From NCBI GenBank assembly GCA_044228795.1, contig JBGAUE010000007.1, positions 62,001-126,000 of the forward strand: DNA of 64,000 nt, in the 5' to 3' direction. The DNA is from M0108 sp044228795 (GTDB taxonomy: Bacteria; Pseudomonadota; Gammaproteobacteria; Chromatiales; Chromatiaceae). Of this stretch, positions 1 to 8,300 are shown piece by piece; the first letter of the stretch is position 1, and every line of letters starts with the position of its first letter. The position numbers and the translations under genes are program-made. The notes below the pieces were generated by a model. It searched no databases and was not told where the DNA came from. It saw nothing but the letters and a program-made list of their open reading frames with translations.

Positions 1-84
1 GGCGCCTACCATCAGGGCGACGCCACCGGCTTCATCCGACTCAACGCCCTGCGCCTGAGGGTTGCCGCGCGCCGGCGGGGATGA
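1..84 (+). CDS. argG: Argininosuccinate synthase, C-terminal end (partial)
   Basis: The window opens inside an open frame that stops with TGA at 82-84, leaving 27 residues. The stretch YHQGDATGFIRLNALRLR resembles the C-terminal end of argininosuccinate synthase, where a DA-x-GFI-x-L motif near the terminus is usual. That enzyme joins citrulline and aspartate in arginine synthesis. Only the tail is visible, so no catalytic motif can be checked and the assignment rests on this short resemblance alone. Confidence 0.6.
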   Translation, partial: GAYHQGDATGFIRLNALRLRVAARRRG

Positions 85-155
85 GGACGAAGCCAAGGCT
101 TGGCGTCAAGGGGCGTCAAGGGGGAGAAATATGCTGTGGTCCGGCTTAAACCGAA

Positions 156-161
156 TATAAT
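156..161 (+). promoter_or_regulatory. Candidate -10 element upstream of the SulP gene
   Basis: A perfect TATAAT sits 28 bases before the ATG of the SulP transporter gene in a locally AT-rich patch. No convincing -35 box is visible at the expected distance, so this is only a candidate. Confidence 0.35.
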
Positions 162-188
162 AATATGCTCTAGCTTTCAGAGGCCGCC

Positions 189-2039
189 ATGTCCGCACCC
201 CCAAAGCCCCTCGCCATCCCTTACTGGCTCAAGCCCCTTCTCCCCTTCCTGATCTGGTGGCCACGAGTCAATCGCGGCACCTTGCGAGACGATCTGATGG
301 CGGGCTTGACCGGGGCGGTGGTCGTACTGCCCCAGGGTGTGGCCTTTGCCACTATTGCCGGCATGCCTCCGGAGTACGGTCTCTACGCCGGGATGGTCCC
401 CGCCATCATCGCCGCCTTCTTTGGTTCCTCCTGGCATCTGGTCTCCGGTCCCACTACGGCGGCGTCCCTCGTACTTTTTTCCATTCTCACTACGGACGCG
501 GTACCTGGCACGGCGGAGTACCTGGTACTGGCCTTCACCCTGACCTTTATGGTGGGTGTGATCCAGATCGCTCTGGGCGCGGCGCGGCTGGGGGCCCTGG
601 TGAATTTCATCTCCCACTCAGTGGTGATCGGCTTCACGGCGGGGGCCGCAATCCTCATCGCCACGAATCAAGTGAAAAACTTCTTTGGTCTGGCGATTGA
701 GCGCGGGTCCTCTTTCGCGGAGACCTGGGGGTACCTCTTCTCCCACCTGGGGCAAATTGACGGCTATGTCACCGCGGCAGCCCTCGTCACCCTGGTGGTG
801 GGGGTGCTGGTGAGACATTTCCTGCCGCGCTGGCCCTACATGATTGTCGCCATGCTCGGCGGCGGCCTGCTGGGCGCGGCCTTTCACTGGGCGGGGATCG
901 CGGACATTAGCACGGTCGGAGCCCTCCCCGCCACCCTCCCACCCCTCTCGGCACCGGACCTCTCGCTGGATAACCTGAGGGCGCTGGCCAGTGGAGCCGT
1001 GGCGGTCACCCTATTGGCCCTCACCGAGGCGGTCTCCATTGCGCGGGCGATGGCGTTGCGCTCGGGCCAGCAACTGGACAGCAATCAGGAATTCATCGGC
1101 CAGGGGCTCTCCAACCTCATTGGCAGCTTCTTCTCCGGATATGTCGCCACCGGTTCCTTTAACCGCTCGGGACTCAACTATACCGCCGGGGCCAAGACCC
1201 CGCTCGCCTCGGTCTTCTCAGCCATCCTGCTGGCCGTGATCGTCCTGGCGGCAGCCCCCCTCGCCGCTTGGCTGCCCAATGCGGCCATGGCCGGCGTGCT
1301 GTTCCTGGTGGCCTGGGGTTTGATCGACTTCCACCACATCCGTCAAATCGCCCGTACCAGCCGCGCCGAGACGGCCATCCTCCTCATCACCTTCCTCGCC
1401 ACCCTCACGATCGATTTGGAGGAGGCGATTATCATCGGGGTCATCCTGTCTCTGGTGATCTATCTGAGCCGCACCTCGCGGCCACAAGTGGTCAAGCGCG
1501 TACCCGATTCCCGGCACCCCAAGCGCAAATTCAGCCGCGACCCGGACCTGCCGGAGTGCCCACAGCTGAAGATGGTGCGGGTGGATGGCTCCCTCTTCTT
1601 CGGCGCCGTCTCCTCGGTGAGGGACCAATTTCAAAATTTCGAGAAAAAGATTCCTTCTCAGCGCCATCTGATCATCGTCGCCGCGCCGATCAATTTCATC
1701 GACGTCGCCGGGGCCGAATTCCTCGTTGACGAGGCCAAGCAGCGCCGGGCCAAGGGCGGGGGGCTCTATTTCATTCAAATGAAAAGTGCCGTACTGGCCA
1801 CCCTGGTCCGGGGTGGCTACATGGATGAAATCGGAGTTGGCAATATCTTCCGCTCCAAGGGAGAGGCGATTACGAACGTATTTAACCGGCTCGACCCCGA
1901 GATCTGCCGCCACTGCAAGCTGCGGGTGTTCCTTGAGTGTGGACAGACGCCGGGTACCCTGGCCGTTTCCTCCAGTCCAGGGGTCGAAGTACCTTCGAGT
2001 TCTGACTCCGCGGGTGATCAGCAACCGTCGCCCGCTTGA
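189..2039 (+). CDS. SulP-family anion permease with STAS domain
   Basis: Inner-membrane transporter of the SulP (SLC26) family, which carries sulfate, bicarbonate or other anions. The 616 residues begin with a hydrophobic core; GAVVVLPQGVAFATIAG followed by PPEYGLYAG (residues about 43-68) is the SulP signature. The membrane part runs to about residue 425. A cytoplasmic STAS domain follows at about 457-560 (KMVRVDGSLFFGA ... INFIDVAGAEFL), then a Cys-containing tail (CRHCKLRVFLEC). The length is normal for the family. It stands alone between the argG-like end and a convergent methionine gamma-lyase gene. The substrate cannot be read from sequence: sulfate or bicarbonate would both suit a sulfur-oxidising autotroph. 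Confidence 0.9.
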   Translation: MSAPPKPLAIPYWLKPLLPFLIWWPRVNRGTLRDDLMAGLTGAVVVLPQGVAFATIAGMPPEYGLYAGMVPAIIAAFFGSSWHLVSGPTTAASLVLFSILTTDAVPGTAEYLVLAFTLTFMVGVIQIALGAARLGALVNFISHSVVIGFTAGAAILIATNQVKNFFGLAIERGSSFAETWGYLFSHLGQIDGYVTAAALVTLVVGVLVRHFLPRWPYMIVAMLGGGLLGAAFHWAGIADISTVGALPATLPPLSAPDLSLDNLRALASGAVAVTLLALTEAVSIARAMALRSGQQLDSNQEFIGQGLSNLIGSFFSGYVATGSFNRSGLNYTAGAKTPLASVFSAILLAVIVLAAAPLAAWLPNAAMAGVLFLVAWGLIDFHHIRQIARTSRAETAILLITFLATLTIDLEEAIIIGVILSLVIYLSRTSRPQVVKRVPDSRHPKRKFSRDPDLPECPQLKMVRVDGSLFFGAVSSVRDQFQNFEKKIPSQRHLIIVAAPINFIDVAGAEFLVDEAKQRRAKGGGLYFIQMKSAVLATLVRGGYMDEIGVGNIFRSKGEAITNVFNRLDPEICRHCKLRVFLECGQTPGTLAVSSSPGVEVPSSSDSAGDQQPSPA

Positions 2040-2079
2040 TACGAGCAAGTCCCAGCCCCGGATTATTCATGGACTAGGC

Positions 2080-2108
2080 GCCAAGGCCCTTGGCACTGGC
2101 GCTCATTT
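2080..2108. terminator. Possible terminator between convergent genes
   Basis: GCCAAG and CTTGGC pair around a three-base loop (2080-2094), followed by a T-rich stretch (2104-2108). It sits between the SulP gene and the oppositely oriented methionine gamma-lyase gene. The stem is short. Confidence 0.35.
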
Positions 2109-2119
2109 TGTCGCCAGGT

Positions 2120-3364
2120 TTAGGATGGGCCGCCATCAGCTCGATGGCCCCGGTCTAGGGCCTGTTCCAGATCGCCCAGCAAATCCTCGCTATCCTCCAG
2201 GCCCACCGAGAGCCGCACCAGGCCCTCACTGATGAAATGGGCGGCCCGGTCCTCCTCGCTGTAAACCGCATGGGTCATGCTGGCGGGGTGTTGGGCCAGG
2301 CTCTCCGCATCGCCGAGGCTAACGGCGCGGGTGAAGAGGCGCAGGGCATCCATGAAGCGGCGGCCAGCCGTAATGCCCCCCTTCAGCTCGAAAGCAACCA
2401 TACCCCCGGGCTGGGCCATCTGCCGCCGGGCCAGGGAGTACTGGGGAAAGGAAGCCAGACCGGGATAGTGAACAACGGCCACCTGGGGATGAGCGGAGAG
2501 ATAGGTCGCCACCCGCTGGGCATTGAGGCAATGGCGATCCATACGCAGGGCCAGGGTTTTGAGGCCGCGCAGAACCAGAAAGGCATCCTGGGAGGATAAC
2601 ACGGCGCCCGTCATGTCCTTGATGCCTACATAGCGCACCTCGTCCAAGGTCCCCTTGGTCCCAACGATGGCCCCGGCCAGCAGATCGCCATGACCGCCGA
2701 GATACTTGGTGGCAGAGTGGACGACAAAATCGGCCCCTAACTCCAGGGGACGTTGCAAATAAGGGGTGCAATAGGTGTTATCCACCACCGTCAAGGCGCC
2801 GTGCTGGCGGGTGATGGCGGTTATGGCCGCGATATCGACCAGGCGCATGTTGGGATTGGCGGGTGACTCGAAGAAAACCACGCGAGTCTTGGCGGAGATG
2901 GCGGCCTCCAGGTTCGCCGGCTCAGTCAGATCCAGGTGCCGGACCTGGACGCCAAACTTCTCCAAACCCTGATGAAAGAAGGCAAAGGTGCAGCCGTAGA
3001 GGGTCTGATCGGCGATCAACTCGTCGCCGGGGGCGAGTAAGGTCCAGAGGAGGGAGGTGGTCGCCCCCTGGCCCGAGGCCGTGACCAAGGCCGCCTCGCC
3101 CTGCTCCAGGTTGGCGAGGCGCTCCTCCAACAGTCCGGTCGTGGGATTACCGACGCGGGAATAGACGAAACCCGCTTGCTCGCCAGCGAACCGGGCCATG
3201 CCCTCCGCCACCGTGGGGAAGCAATAGGTAGAACTATGGTAGAGAGGTGGATTCAGGGCGCCATGCCCAGCGTAAGGATCATAGGCATGATGGATGGCGC
3301 GGGTGGCAAAACCTAGCGGCGGATAGGTCTCGCCTTGTTCGACAGTACCTTCATTCGCGTCCAC
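2120..3364 (-). CDS. mdeA: Methionine gamma-lyase (trans-sulfuration family PLP enzyme)
   Basis: Cytoplasmic PLP enzyme of the Cys/Met metabolism family. Methionine gamma-lyase cleaves methionine to methanethiol, 2-oxobutyrate and ammonia. The 414 residues hold the phosphate-binding YSRVGNPT (68-75), the PLP lysine in SATKYLGGHGD (Lys220), and LYGCTFAFF with Cys125. That Cys corresponds to the active-site cysteine that marks true methionine gamma-lyases against cystathionine enzymes. The start is a GTG three bases after the stop of the upstream SLC13-type transporter gene, so the two are almost surely one transcript. Cystathionine gamma-lyase or O-acylhomoserine sulfhydrylase remain possible, but the cysteine favours the lyase. 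Confidence 0.82.
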   Translation of the reverse strand: MDANEGTVEQGETYPPLGFATRAIHHAYDPYAGHGALNPPLYHSSTYCFPTVAEGMARFAGEQAGFVYSRVGNPTTGLLEERLANLEQGEAALVTASGQGATTSLLWTLLAPGDELIADQTLYGCTFAFFHQGLEKFGVQVRHLDLTEPANLEAAISAKTRVVFFESPANPNMRLVDIAAITAITRQHGALTVVDNTYCTPYLQRPLELGADFVVHSATKYLGGHGDLLAGAIVGTKGTLDEVRYVGIKDMTGAVLSSQDAFLVLRGLKTLALRMDRHCLNAQRVATYLSAHPQVAVVHYPGLASFPQYSLARRQMAQPGGMVAFELKGGITAGRRFMDALRLFTRAVSLGDAESLAQHPASMTHAVYSEEDRAAHFISEGLVRLSVGLEDSEDLLGDLEQALDRGHRADGGPS

Positions 3365-3367
3365 CCT

Positions 3368-5323
3368 TTAGAACACCAGGTTGATCATGGTCTGGGAAAC
3401 CAGCAGGAACAAGATGGTCATGATACCGCCGGCGCGCAGGAAGTCCGGAACCCGATAACCCCCAGGGCCCATGAGCAGGGCATTGACCTGGTGGGTCGGG
3501 ATGAGGAAGGAGTTAGAGGTAGAGATGGCCACCGTCAGGGCAAAGACCGCCGGATTTGCCCCAGCCCCAATAGCAATATTCACGGCCAAGGGCACGAGGA
3601 GTACGGTCGCGCCCACATTGGACATGACCAGGGTGAAGAAGGTGGCGAGCACGGCGATCGCCGCCTGGATAACCCAGATCGGCATACCCCCGAGTACGCG
3701 CAGGGTCTCCGTGGCAATCCAGGCCGCGGTGCCCGAGCCATCGACCGCCACACCTAACGGGATCAGGGAGGCGAGCAGGAAGACCGTCTTCCAACTGACC
3801 GCCTTATAGGCCTCCTCAATGGATAGCACCCCCGATAGCACCATCCCCAGAGCCCCCGTCAACAGAGCGACGGAGAGACGCAGGTTAGTAAAGAGTACCA
3901 GCCCGAGGGTGATGGCGAAAAATACCAGAGCCGGAAGTAGCTTATGCGGACGTAAATCTTCGTGGGGGTACTCGGTGGTAATCACCAGGAAGTTGCGGTT
4001 CCTTTCCAGGTGCGCGAGATCCACCCAAGTGGTATGCACCACCAGGACATCACCCACCTGAAAGGGGGTATCGCGCACACCGAGCGTACCCAGACTGACG
4101 GTACCCGAGCCCCGGTGTATCGCGAGTACCGACAAACCGTAGGTCTTACGCAACCAGACGTCCCGGGCGGTTTTGCCGATGAGGTTGGAGGCAGGCGGAA
4201 TGAGAACCTCCGCGATACCGGCCTTGGCCGGGGACAGGGCGTCGGCGAAGAACTCCAGATCCGCGTGGACCTGGACACCCATCTCATCCACAAAGGTCTT
4301 GAAGTTCTTTTCCGACCCCAACAGACAAAGGAGGGTCCCGGCCCCGATTCCCAGGGTACGATCGACCCCAGAGGCCCCAAAGCGCAGGCCATCGCCCTTG
4401 TCCATGCCAACACTACGCACCTTCCAACGCCGTTCCATCTCGTCAATGTTGACTCCGACCAGGGGGCTGTTAGGGGGGACGCGTACCTCGTGGGTACCTA
4501 TGGCATCCATGCCATAGGTATCGGCGAAATACTGCATGGCGTTCGCCCCCTCCAAACCGTCGTTCGCACGAACCGGCAGCACGAAGCGCCCCGCCAGCAC
4601 GAAGTAAACGATACCCGTAATCACCAGGGCCAGCCCGATAGGCGTAACGGCGAAGAGGGGGAAGATGGCCATTCGCACATCCTCGGGCAGGGTATGGTTA
4701 GAGGTCAGGATCAAGTCGTTAAGCAGGATCAAGGGGCTAGACCCGACCATGGTCACGGTACCACCCAAGATGGCGCAGAAACCCATGGGCATGAGCAATC
4801 GCGACATGGGCAGGCCCGTGCGCGCCGAAATGCGGCTGACGACCGGCAAAAAGAGGGCGGCGGCGCCCACGTTCTGCATGAAGCTGGAGATAAAGGCTAC
4901 GGTACCGGAGATGATAGGGATGATCCGAGTCTCCGTGCGGCCGCCCACGCGCAAAATGAAGGCGGCTACCTGAGACATGAGCCCGGTTTTGTCCAGACTA
5001 GCCCCGATGATCATGACGGCGATGATAGAAATGACCGCATTACTGGCGAAGCCGTCAAACAGGTGGCTGATAGGCACCAAGCCCTCGGTCAGGCCCATCA
5101 GGGGGGCCAGCAGGCTGGTGAGTCCCAGGAGGACCATCACCGAGATGGCGGCGACATCGACACTCACGACCTCGAAGGCAAACAGGAAAATAACCAGCAA
5201 CAGGAAGGCGGTGACCCAAGCGATCTCCACCGTGGGTACGATGGTGGCCAGGGCGAACCCAGCCAGGAGAAAGCAGACGGCACCGACAGCGCGGGCCTTC
5301 AAGGCGGGGGTCATCACAGCCAT
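3368..5323 (-). CDS. SLC13/ArsB-NhaD-type permease with two RCK_C domains
   Basis: Large inner-membrane transporter of 651 residues. About six hydrophobic segments precede, and a similar set follows, a cytoplasmic insert of roughly residues 220-420. The insert contains two TrkA_C/RCK_C-like modules (EVRVPPNSPLVGVNIDEME and EVLIPPASNLIGKTARDV). This is the layout of the SLC13-like sodium-coupled carboxylate/sulfate family; SNVGATVLLVPLAV near the C-terminus is a family membrane motif. It is the first gene of a unit with methionine gamma-lyase directly downstream. Substrate unknown; sulfate, dicarboxylates or a sulfur compound linked to the lyase are possibilities. Confidence 0.8.
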   Translation of the reverse strand: MAVMTPALKARAVGAVCFLLAGFALATIVPTVEIAWVTAFLLLVIFLFAFEVVSVDVAAISVMVLLGLTSLLAPLMGLTEGLVPISHLFDGFASNAVISIIAVMIIGASLDKTGLMSQVAAFILRVGGRTETRIIPIISGTVAFISSFMQNVGAAALFLPVVSRISARTGLPMSRLLMPMGFCAILGGTVTMVGSSPLILLNDLILTSNHTLPEDVRMAIFPLFAVTPIGLALVITGIVYFVLAGRFVLPVRANDGLEGANAMQYFADTYGMDAIGTHEVRVPPNSPLVGVNIDEMERRWKVRSVGMDKGDGLRFGASGVDRTLGIGAGTLLCLLGSEKNFKTFVDEMGVQVHADLEFFADALSPAKAGIAEVLIPPASNLIGKTARDVWLRKTYGLSVLAIHRGSGTVSLGTLGVRDTPFQVGDVLVVHTTWVDLAHLERNRNFLVITTEYPHEDLRPHKLLPALVFFAITLGLVLFTNLRLSVALLTGALGMVLSGVLSIEEAYKAVSWKTVFLLASLIPLGVAVDGSGTAAWIATETLRVLGGMPIWVIQAAIAVLATFFTLVMSNVGATVLLVPLAVNIAIGAGANPAVFALTVAISTSNSFLIPTHQVNALLMGPGGYRVPDFLRAGGIMTILFLLVSQTMINLVF

Positions 5324-5509
5324 GGTATTTTCCTTCTTTGAACAACGTAATAGGGAAGTAACATTCTAACTCCAACCTTAATTCTGAACCAGCATGACCC
5401 GGCGGCGGATCGACACCCATCAATCCCGAGGAGTAGGTCGGTAATCGCCCGCGAGACTACGGATGAAGATGACTCAATCCAACAGATGCCTATCTCACCA
5501 TGGCCAGCT

Positions 5510-6484
5510 TCAGGCCCGCTCGATGGGGAAGGCCAGCACCTGGTCGATGTGGTTTGCGCCAATCTTAACCATAAGCAGACGATCCAGACCCAAGGCGACG
5601 CCGGAGGCGGCGGGCAGGCCAGCCTCCAGGGCGGCGAGGAAGCGCTCATCCAGAGGAGGAACCGCCAGGCCCTGGTCACGACGCTGGACCTGATCTTGCT
5701 CAAAGCGGCGGCGCTGCTCCCGAGGGTCGGTCAGTTCCTTAAAGCCGTTCGCCAGTTCCAGGCCCTCCAGGTAGAGTTCGAAGCGCTCGGCCACGGGTTC
5801 GGGGCCAGGCTTGATGCGTGCCAGGGCCGCCTGGCTGGGGGGATAGTCACGGATGAAGGTTAGCCATGCTCGGCCGAGGCCAGCCTCCAGGCAGTGGGTC
5901 AGGAGCAAATCCAGCCAGCCGTCGCGATCGAGATCAAGGTCCTTGGCACCGGCGATAGCCTGGGCCTGGGCGCAGGCCTGGAGTTCCGCCGTCTGGACCT
6001 GGAAGGGGTCCAGGCCGAGGCGGGAAATGAACAGGTCGCGATAGGCGAGAATTTCCACCGGCCTGTCGGGCTGGCCCAGAACCCCGCGCACCAGATCGGC
6101 CACCTCGGCCATGAGTTGCTCAAGCTCCCAACCCGGGCGATACCACTCCAGCAGGGTAAATTCGGGATGATGGCGACGGCCGCGCTCGCCGTCACGAAAG
6201 ACTTTGCAGATCTGATAGATGGGACCGCTGCCCGCCGCAAGCAGACGCTTCATGGGGAACTCGGGCGAGGTATGCAGCCACAGGGGCTCAAGACCAGCGG
6301 GGGCCGACCAGGCGGTGCGCCAACTCTCCAGGGCGGGATCGGTCAAGCCGCCGTGGGAGGCGAGAGGCGTCTCGACCTCCATCACCCCCGCATCGGCAAA
6401 AAAGCGGCGCAGGCCGGCATAGAGCTGGGCGCGGGCTTGCAAGGCCCTCGTCTCCGCCTGGGGACGCCAATCAAGCGGGTACAT
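5510..6484 (-). CDS. epmA: EF-P (R)-beta-lysine ligase EpmA
   Basis: Short class II lysyl-tRNA-synthetase-like enzyme (324 residues) that attaches (R)-beta-lysine to Lys34 of elongation factor P. It has the synthetase catalytic core but no N-terminal anticodon-binding domain: the protein begins directly at the core. Visible class II motifs are FRDGERGRRHHPEFTLLEWY (motif 2) and LPAASGVALGLDRLLM near the C-terminus (motif 3). It lies 41 bases downstream of efp on the same strand, and epmB diverges from efp, so the whole modification pathway is in one place. Confidence 0.93.
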   Translation of the reverse strand: MYPLDWRPQAETRALQARAQLYAGLRRFFADAGVMEVETPLASHGGLTDPALESWRTAWSAPAGLEPLWLHTSPEFPMKRLLAAGSGPIYQICKVFRDGERGRRHHPEFTLLEWYRPGWELEQLMAEVADLVRGVLGQPDRPVEILAYRDLFISRLGLDPFQVQTAELQACAQAQAIAGAKDLDLDRDGWLDLLLTHCLEAGLGRAWLTFIRDYPPSQAALARIKPGPEPVAERFELYLEGLELANGFKELTDPREQRRRFEQDQVQRRDQGLAVPPLDERFLAALEAGLPAASGVALGLDRLLMVKIGANHIDQVLAFPIERA

Positions 6485-6525
6485 GGCTCAAGTGCCGAAC
6501 CCGTGACATTCAGATTGGGGACCCT

Positions 6526-7098
6526 TCATTCCTCCTTGGCGCGGGAGACATACTCCCCGGAGCGGGTATCGACCTTGATGAGTTCGTCGGTCTGGACAAA
6601 GAGGGGCACGCGCACCACAGCACCCGTCTCCAGCGTCGCCGGCTTGCCGCCACCGCCCGAGGTATCGCCCTTGAGGCCGGGGTCGGTCTCGACGATGCGC
6701 AGAATGACGAAGTTCGGCGGCTCCACGGACAGGGGGGCGCCGTTGTAGAGGGTCACCTGGCAAATATCCTGTTCCTTGATCCACTTAGCGGCGTCGCCGA
6801 CGGCCGGCGCCTCGGCGGTCAGTTGCTCATAGCTCTCCGGGTCCATGAAGTGCCAGACATCGCCGTCGTTGTAGAGATACTGCATCTGGGTATCATGGAC
6901 GTCCGCCGCCTCAACGGTATCGCCCGACTTAAAGGTACGTTCAACCACGCGCCCGGTCTTCAGGTTGCGAATCTTGACGCGGTTGAAGGCCTGACCCTTG
7001 CCAGGTTTGACAAACTCGTTTTCGATAACGGCGTAGGGGTCGCCGTCCAACATGATCTTGATACCGCCGCGAAACTCGTTGGTGTTGTAAGTCGCCAT
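6526..7098 (-). CDS. efp: Elongation factor P
   Basis: Translation factor that rescues ribosomes stalled on proline stretches. The 190 residues have the usual three-domain beta-barrel length. The modification loop reads VKPGKGQAF, with Lys34 as the beta-lysylation target. The presence of epmA directly downstream and epmB divergently upstream agrees with this lysine-type EF-P. Its ATG faces the upstream end of the epmB frame. Confidence 0.97.
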   Translation of the reverse strand: MATYNTNEFRGGIKIMLDGDPYAVIENEFVKPGKGQAFNRVKIRNLKTGRVVERTFKSGDTVEAADVHDTQMQYLYNDGDVWHFMDPESYEQLTAEAPAVGDAAKWIKEQDICQVTLYNGAPLSVEPPNFVILRIVETDPGLKGDTSGGGGKPATLETGAVVRVPLFVQTDELIKVDTRSGEYVSRAKEE

Positions 7099-8155
7099 GT
7101 CATTTACTCATTGGATGGGATCGCAAAACGTCCCATTATACCCACCACCTTGCCCTTCTCCGTCCCGGATATTGATCGAAGACTCCGAATGGAAACAGGA
7201 ACTCCGGGAGGCCTTCACCCAACCCGCGGCACTGCTCACGAGCCTGGGGCTGGACACCCGCCTCGCCTCCCCGGCCGCGACCCGCCAATTCCCCTTTCTG
7301 GTCCCGCAGAGTTTCGCCCAGCTCATGGTCCCGGGTGACCCAAACGACCCCCTGCTACGCCAGGTGCTGCCCATCACCGCCGAACTTGAGGAGCAACCCG
7401 GCTACTCGACGGACCCGGTTGGAGATGAACAATCCCGGCGCGCCACCGGCCTGCTGCGAAAATACCAGGGGCGTGCCCTGGTGCTGGTCACAGGGGCCTG
7501 CGCCCTGCACTGCCGCTACTGCTTCCGACGCCATTTCCCCTACGCACGGGACACCCTGGTCCATGACCGTGACCAGGCGGCCATGGCCATGCTGGCGGGG
7601 GATCTTGGCATCACGGAGGTTGTCCTCAGCGGTGGCGATCCCTTGATGCTGGATGACGAGCACCTGGCCGCGCTCTTAGACAGGCTAAGGGCTATTGCCC
7701 ACTTACGCCGACTGCGACTGCACACGCGCCTGCCAGTAGTCCTGCCATCGCGCATTACCCCCAGCCTCTGCACCCTGCTATCGCAAAGTCGGTTACCCAT
7801 CGCCCTCGTCATTCACGCCAATCATGCCCGAGAAGTATGCGGCGATGCGGTCCGCAGCGCCTTGGGGGCACTGAATGCGACCGGCGCGACCCTGCTTAAC
7901 CAGAGCGTCCTTCTCCGTGGCGTCAACGCGGATGCGGCCAGCCTTGTGGACCTCAGCGAGGCCCTGTTCGATGCCGGCGTCCTGCCCTACTACCTGCATC
8001 TGCTCGACCCCGTGGCCGGTGCTGCCCATTTCGAGGTGCCGCTGGCGGAGGCCAGGACCCTCATGGCCAGCCTCAGGAGGGAGTTGCCCGGTTATTTAGT
8101 CCCCAAACTGGTGCGGGAGATGCCTGGAGCAACGTGCAAGGAACCCTGTGGATGA
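7097..8155 (+). CDS. epmB: EF-P lysine 2,3-aminomutase EpmB (radical SAM)
   Basis: Converts (S)-alpha-lysine to (R)-beta-lysine, the donor used by EpmA. The radical SAM cluster motif CALHCRYC (CxxxCxxC) is present, followed by VVLSGGDPLMLDD, and the C-terminal YLVPKLVREMPG holds the probable PLP lysine. The frame opens at an ATG that overlaps the divergent efp start by two bases. That would leave no room for promoters, so the true start is probably internal, near residue 7 (ATG) or about 26 (TTG), just before the conserved EWKQELREAFTQP. Confidence 0.92.
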   Translation: MSFTHWMGSQNVPLYPPPCPSPSRILIEDSEWKQELREAFTQPAALLTSLGLDTRLASPAATRQFPFLVPQSFAQLMVPGDPNDPLLRQVLPITAELEEQPGYSTDPVGDEQSRRATGLLRKYQGRALVLVTGACALHCRYCFRRHFPYARDTLVHDRDQAAMAMLAGDLGITEVVLSGGDPLMLDDEHLAALLDRLRAIAHLRRLRLHTRLPVVLPSRITPSLCTLLSQSRLPIALVIHANHAREVCGDAVRSALGALNATGATLLNQSVLLRGVNADAASLVDLSEALFDAGVLPYYLHLLDPVAGAAHFEVPLAEARTLMASLRRELPGYLVPKLVREMPGATCKEPCG

Positions 8156-8300
8156 GCCCAGCTGTAAAGTTAGCGGACCAAAGGCGATGATTGGGTTGGA
8201 CAGGTGCCTTTCGATGATCTCAGGCTGGCCTTGCGGAACCTGAGTAGGGATAATCCTAATTCACCTCTACTGATCCGGACCTTTCCCTGGACAAAGCCCC

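Noticed and set aside
3962..5341. Long plus-strand open frame opposite the SLC13-type gene
   Set aside because: Antisense to a well-supported membrane protein; its His/Gln/Asp-rich translation is a mirror of hydrophobic codons.
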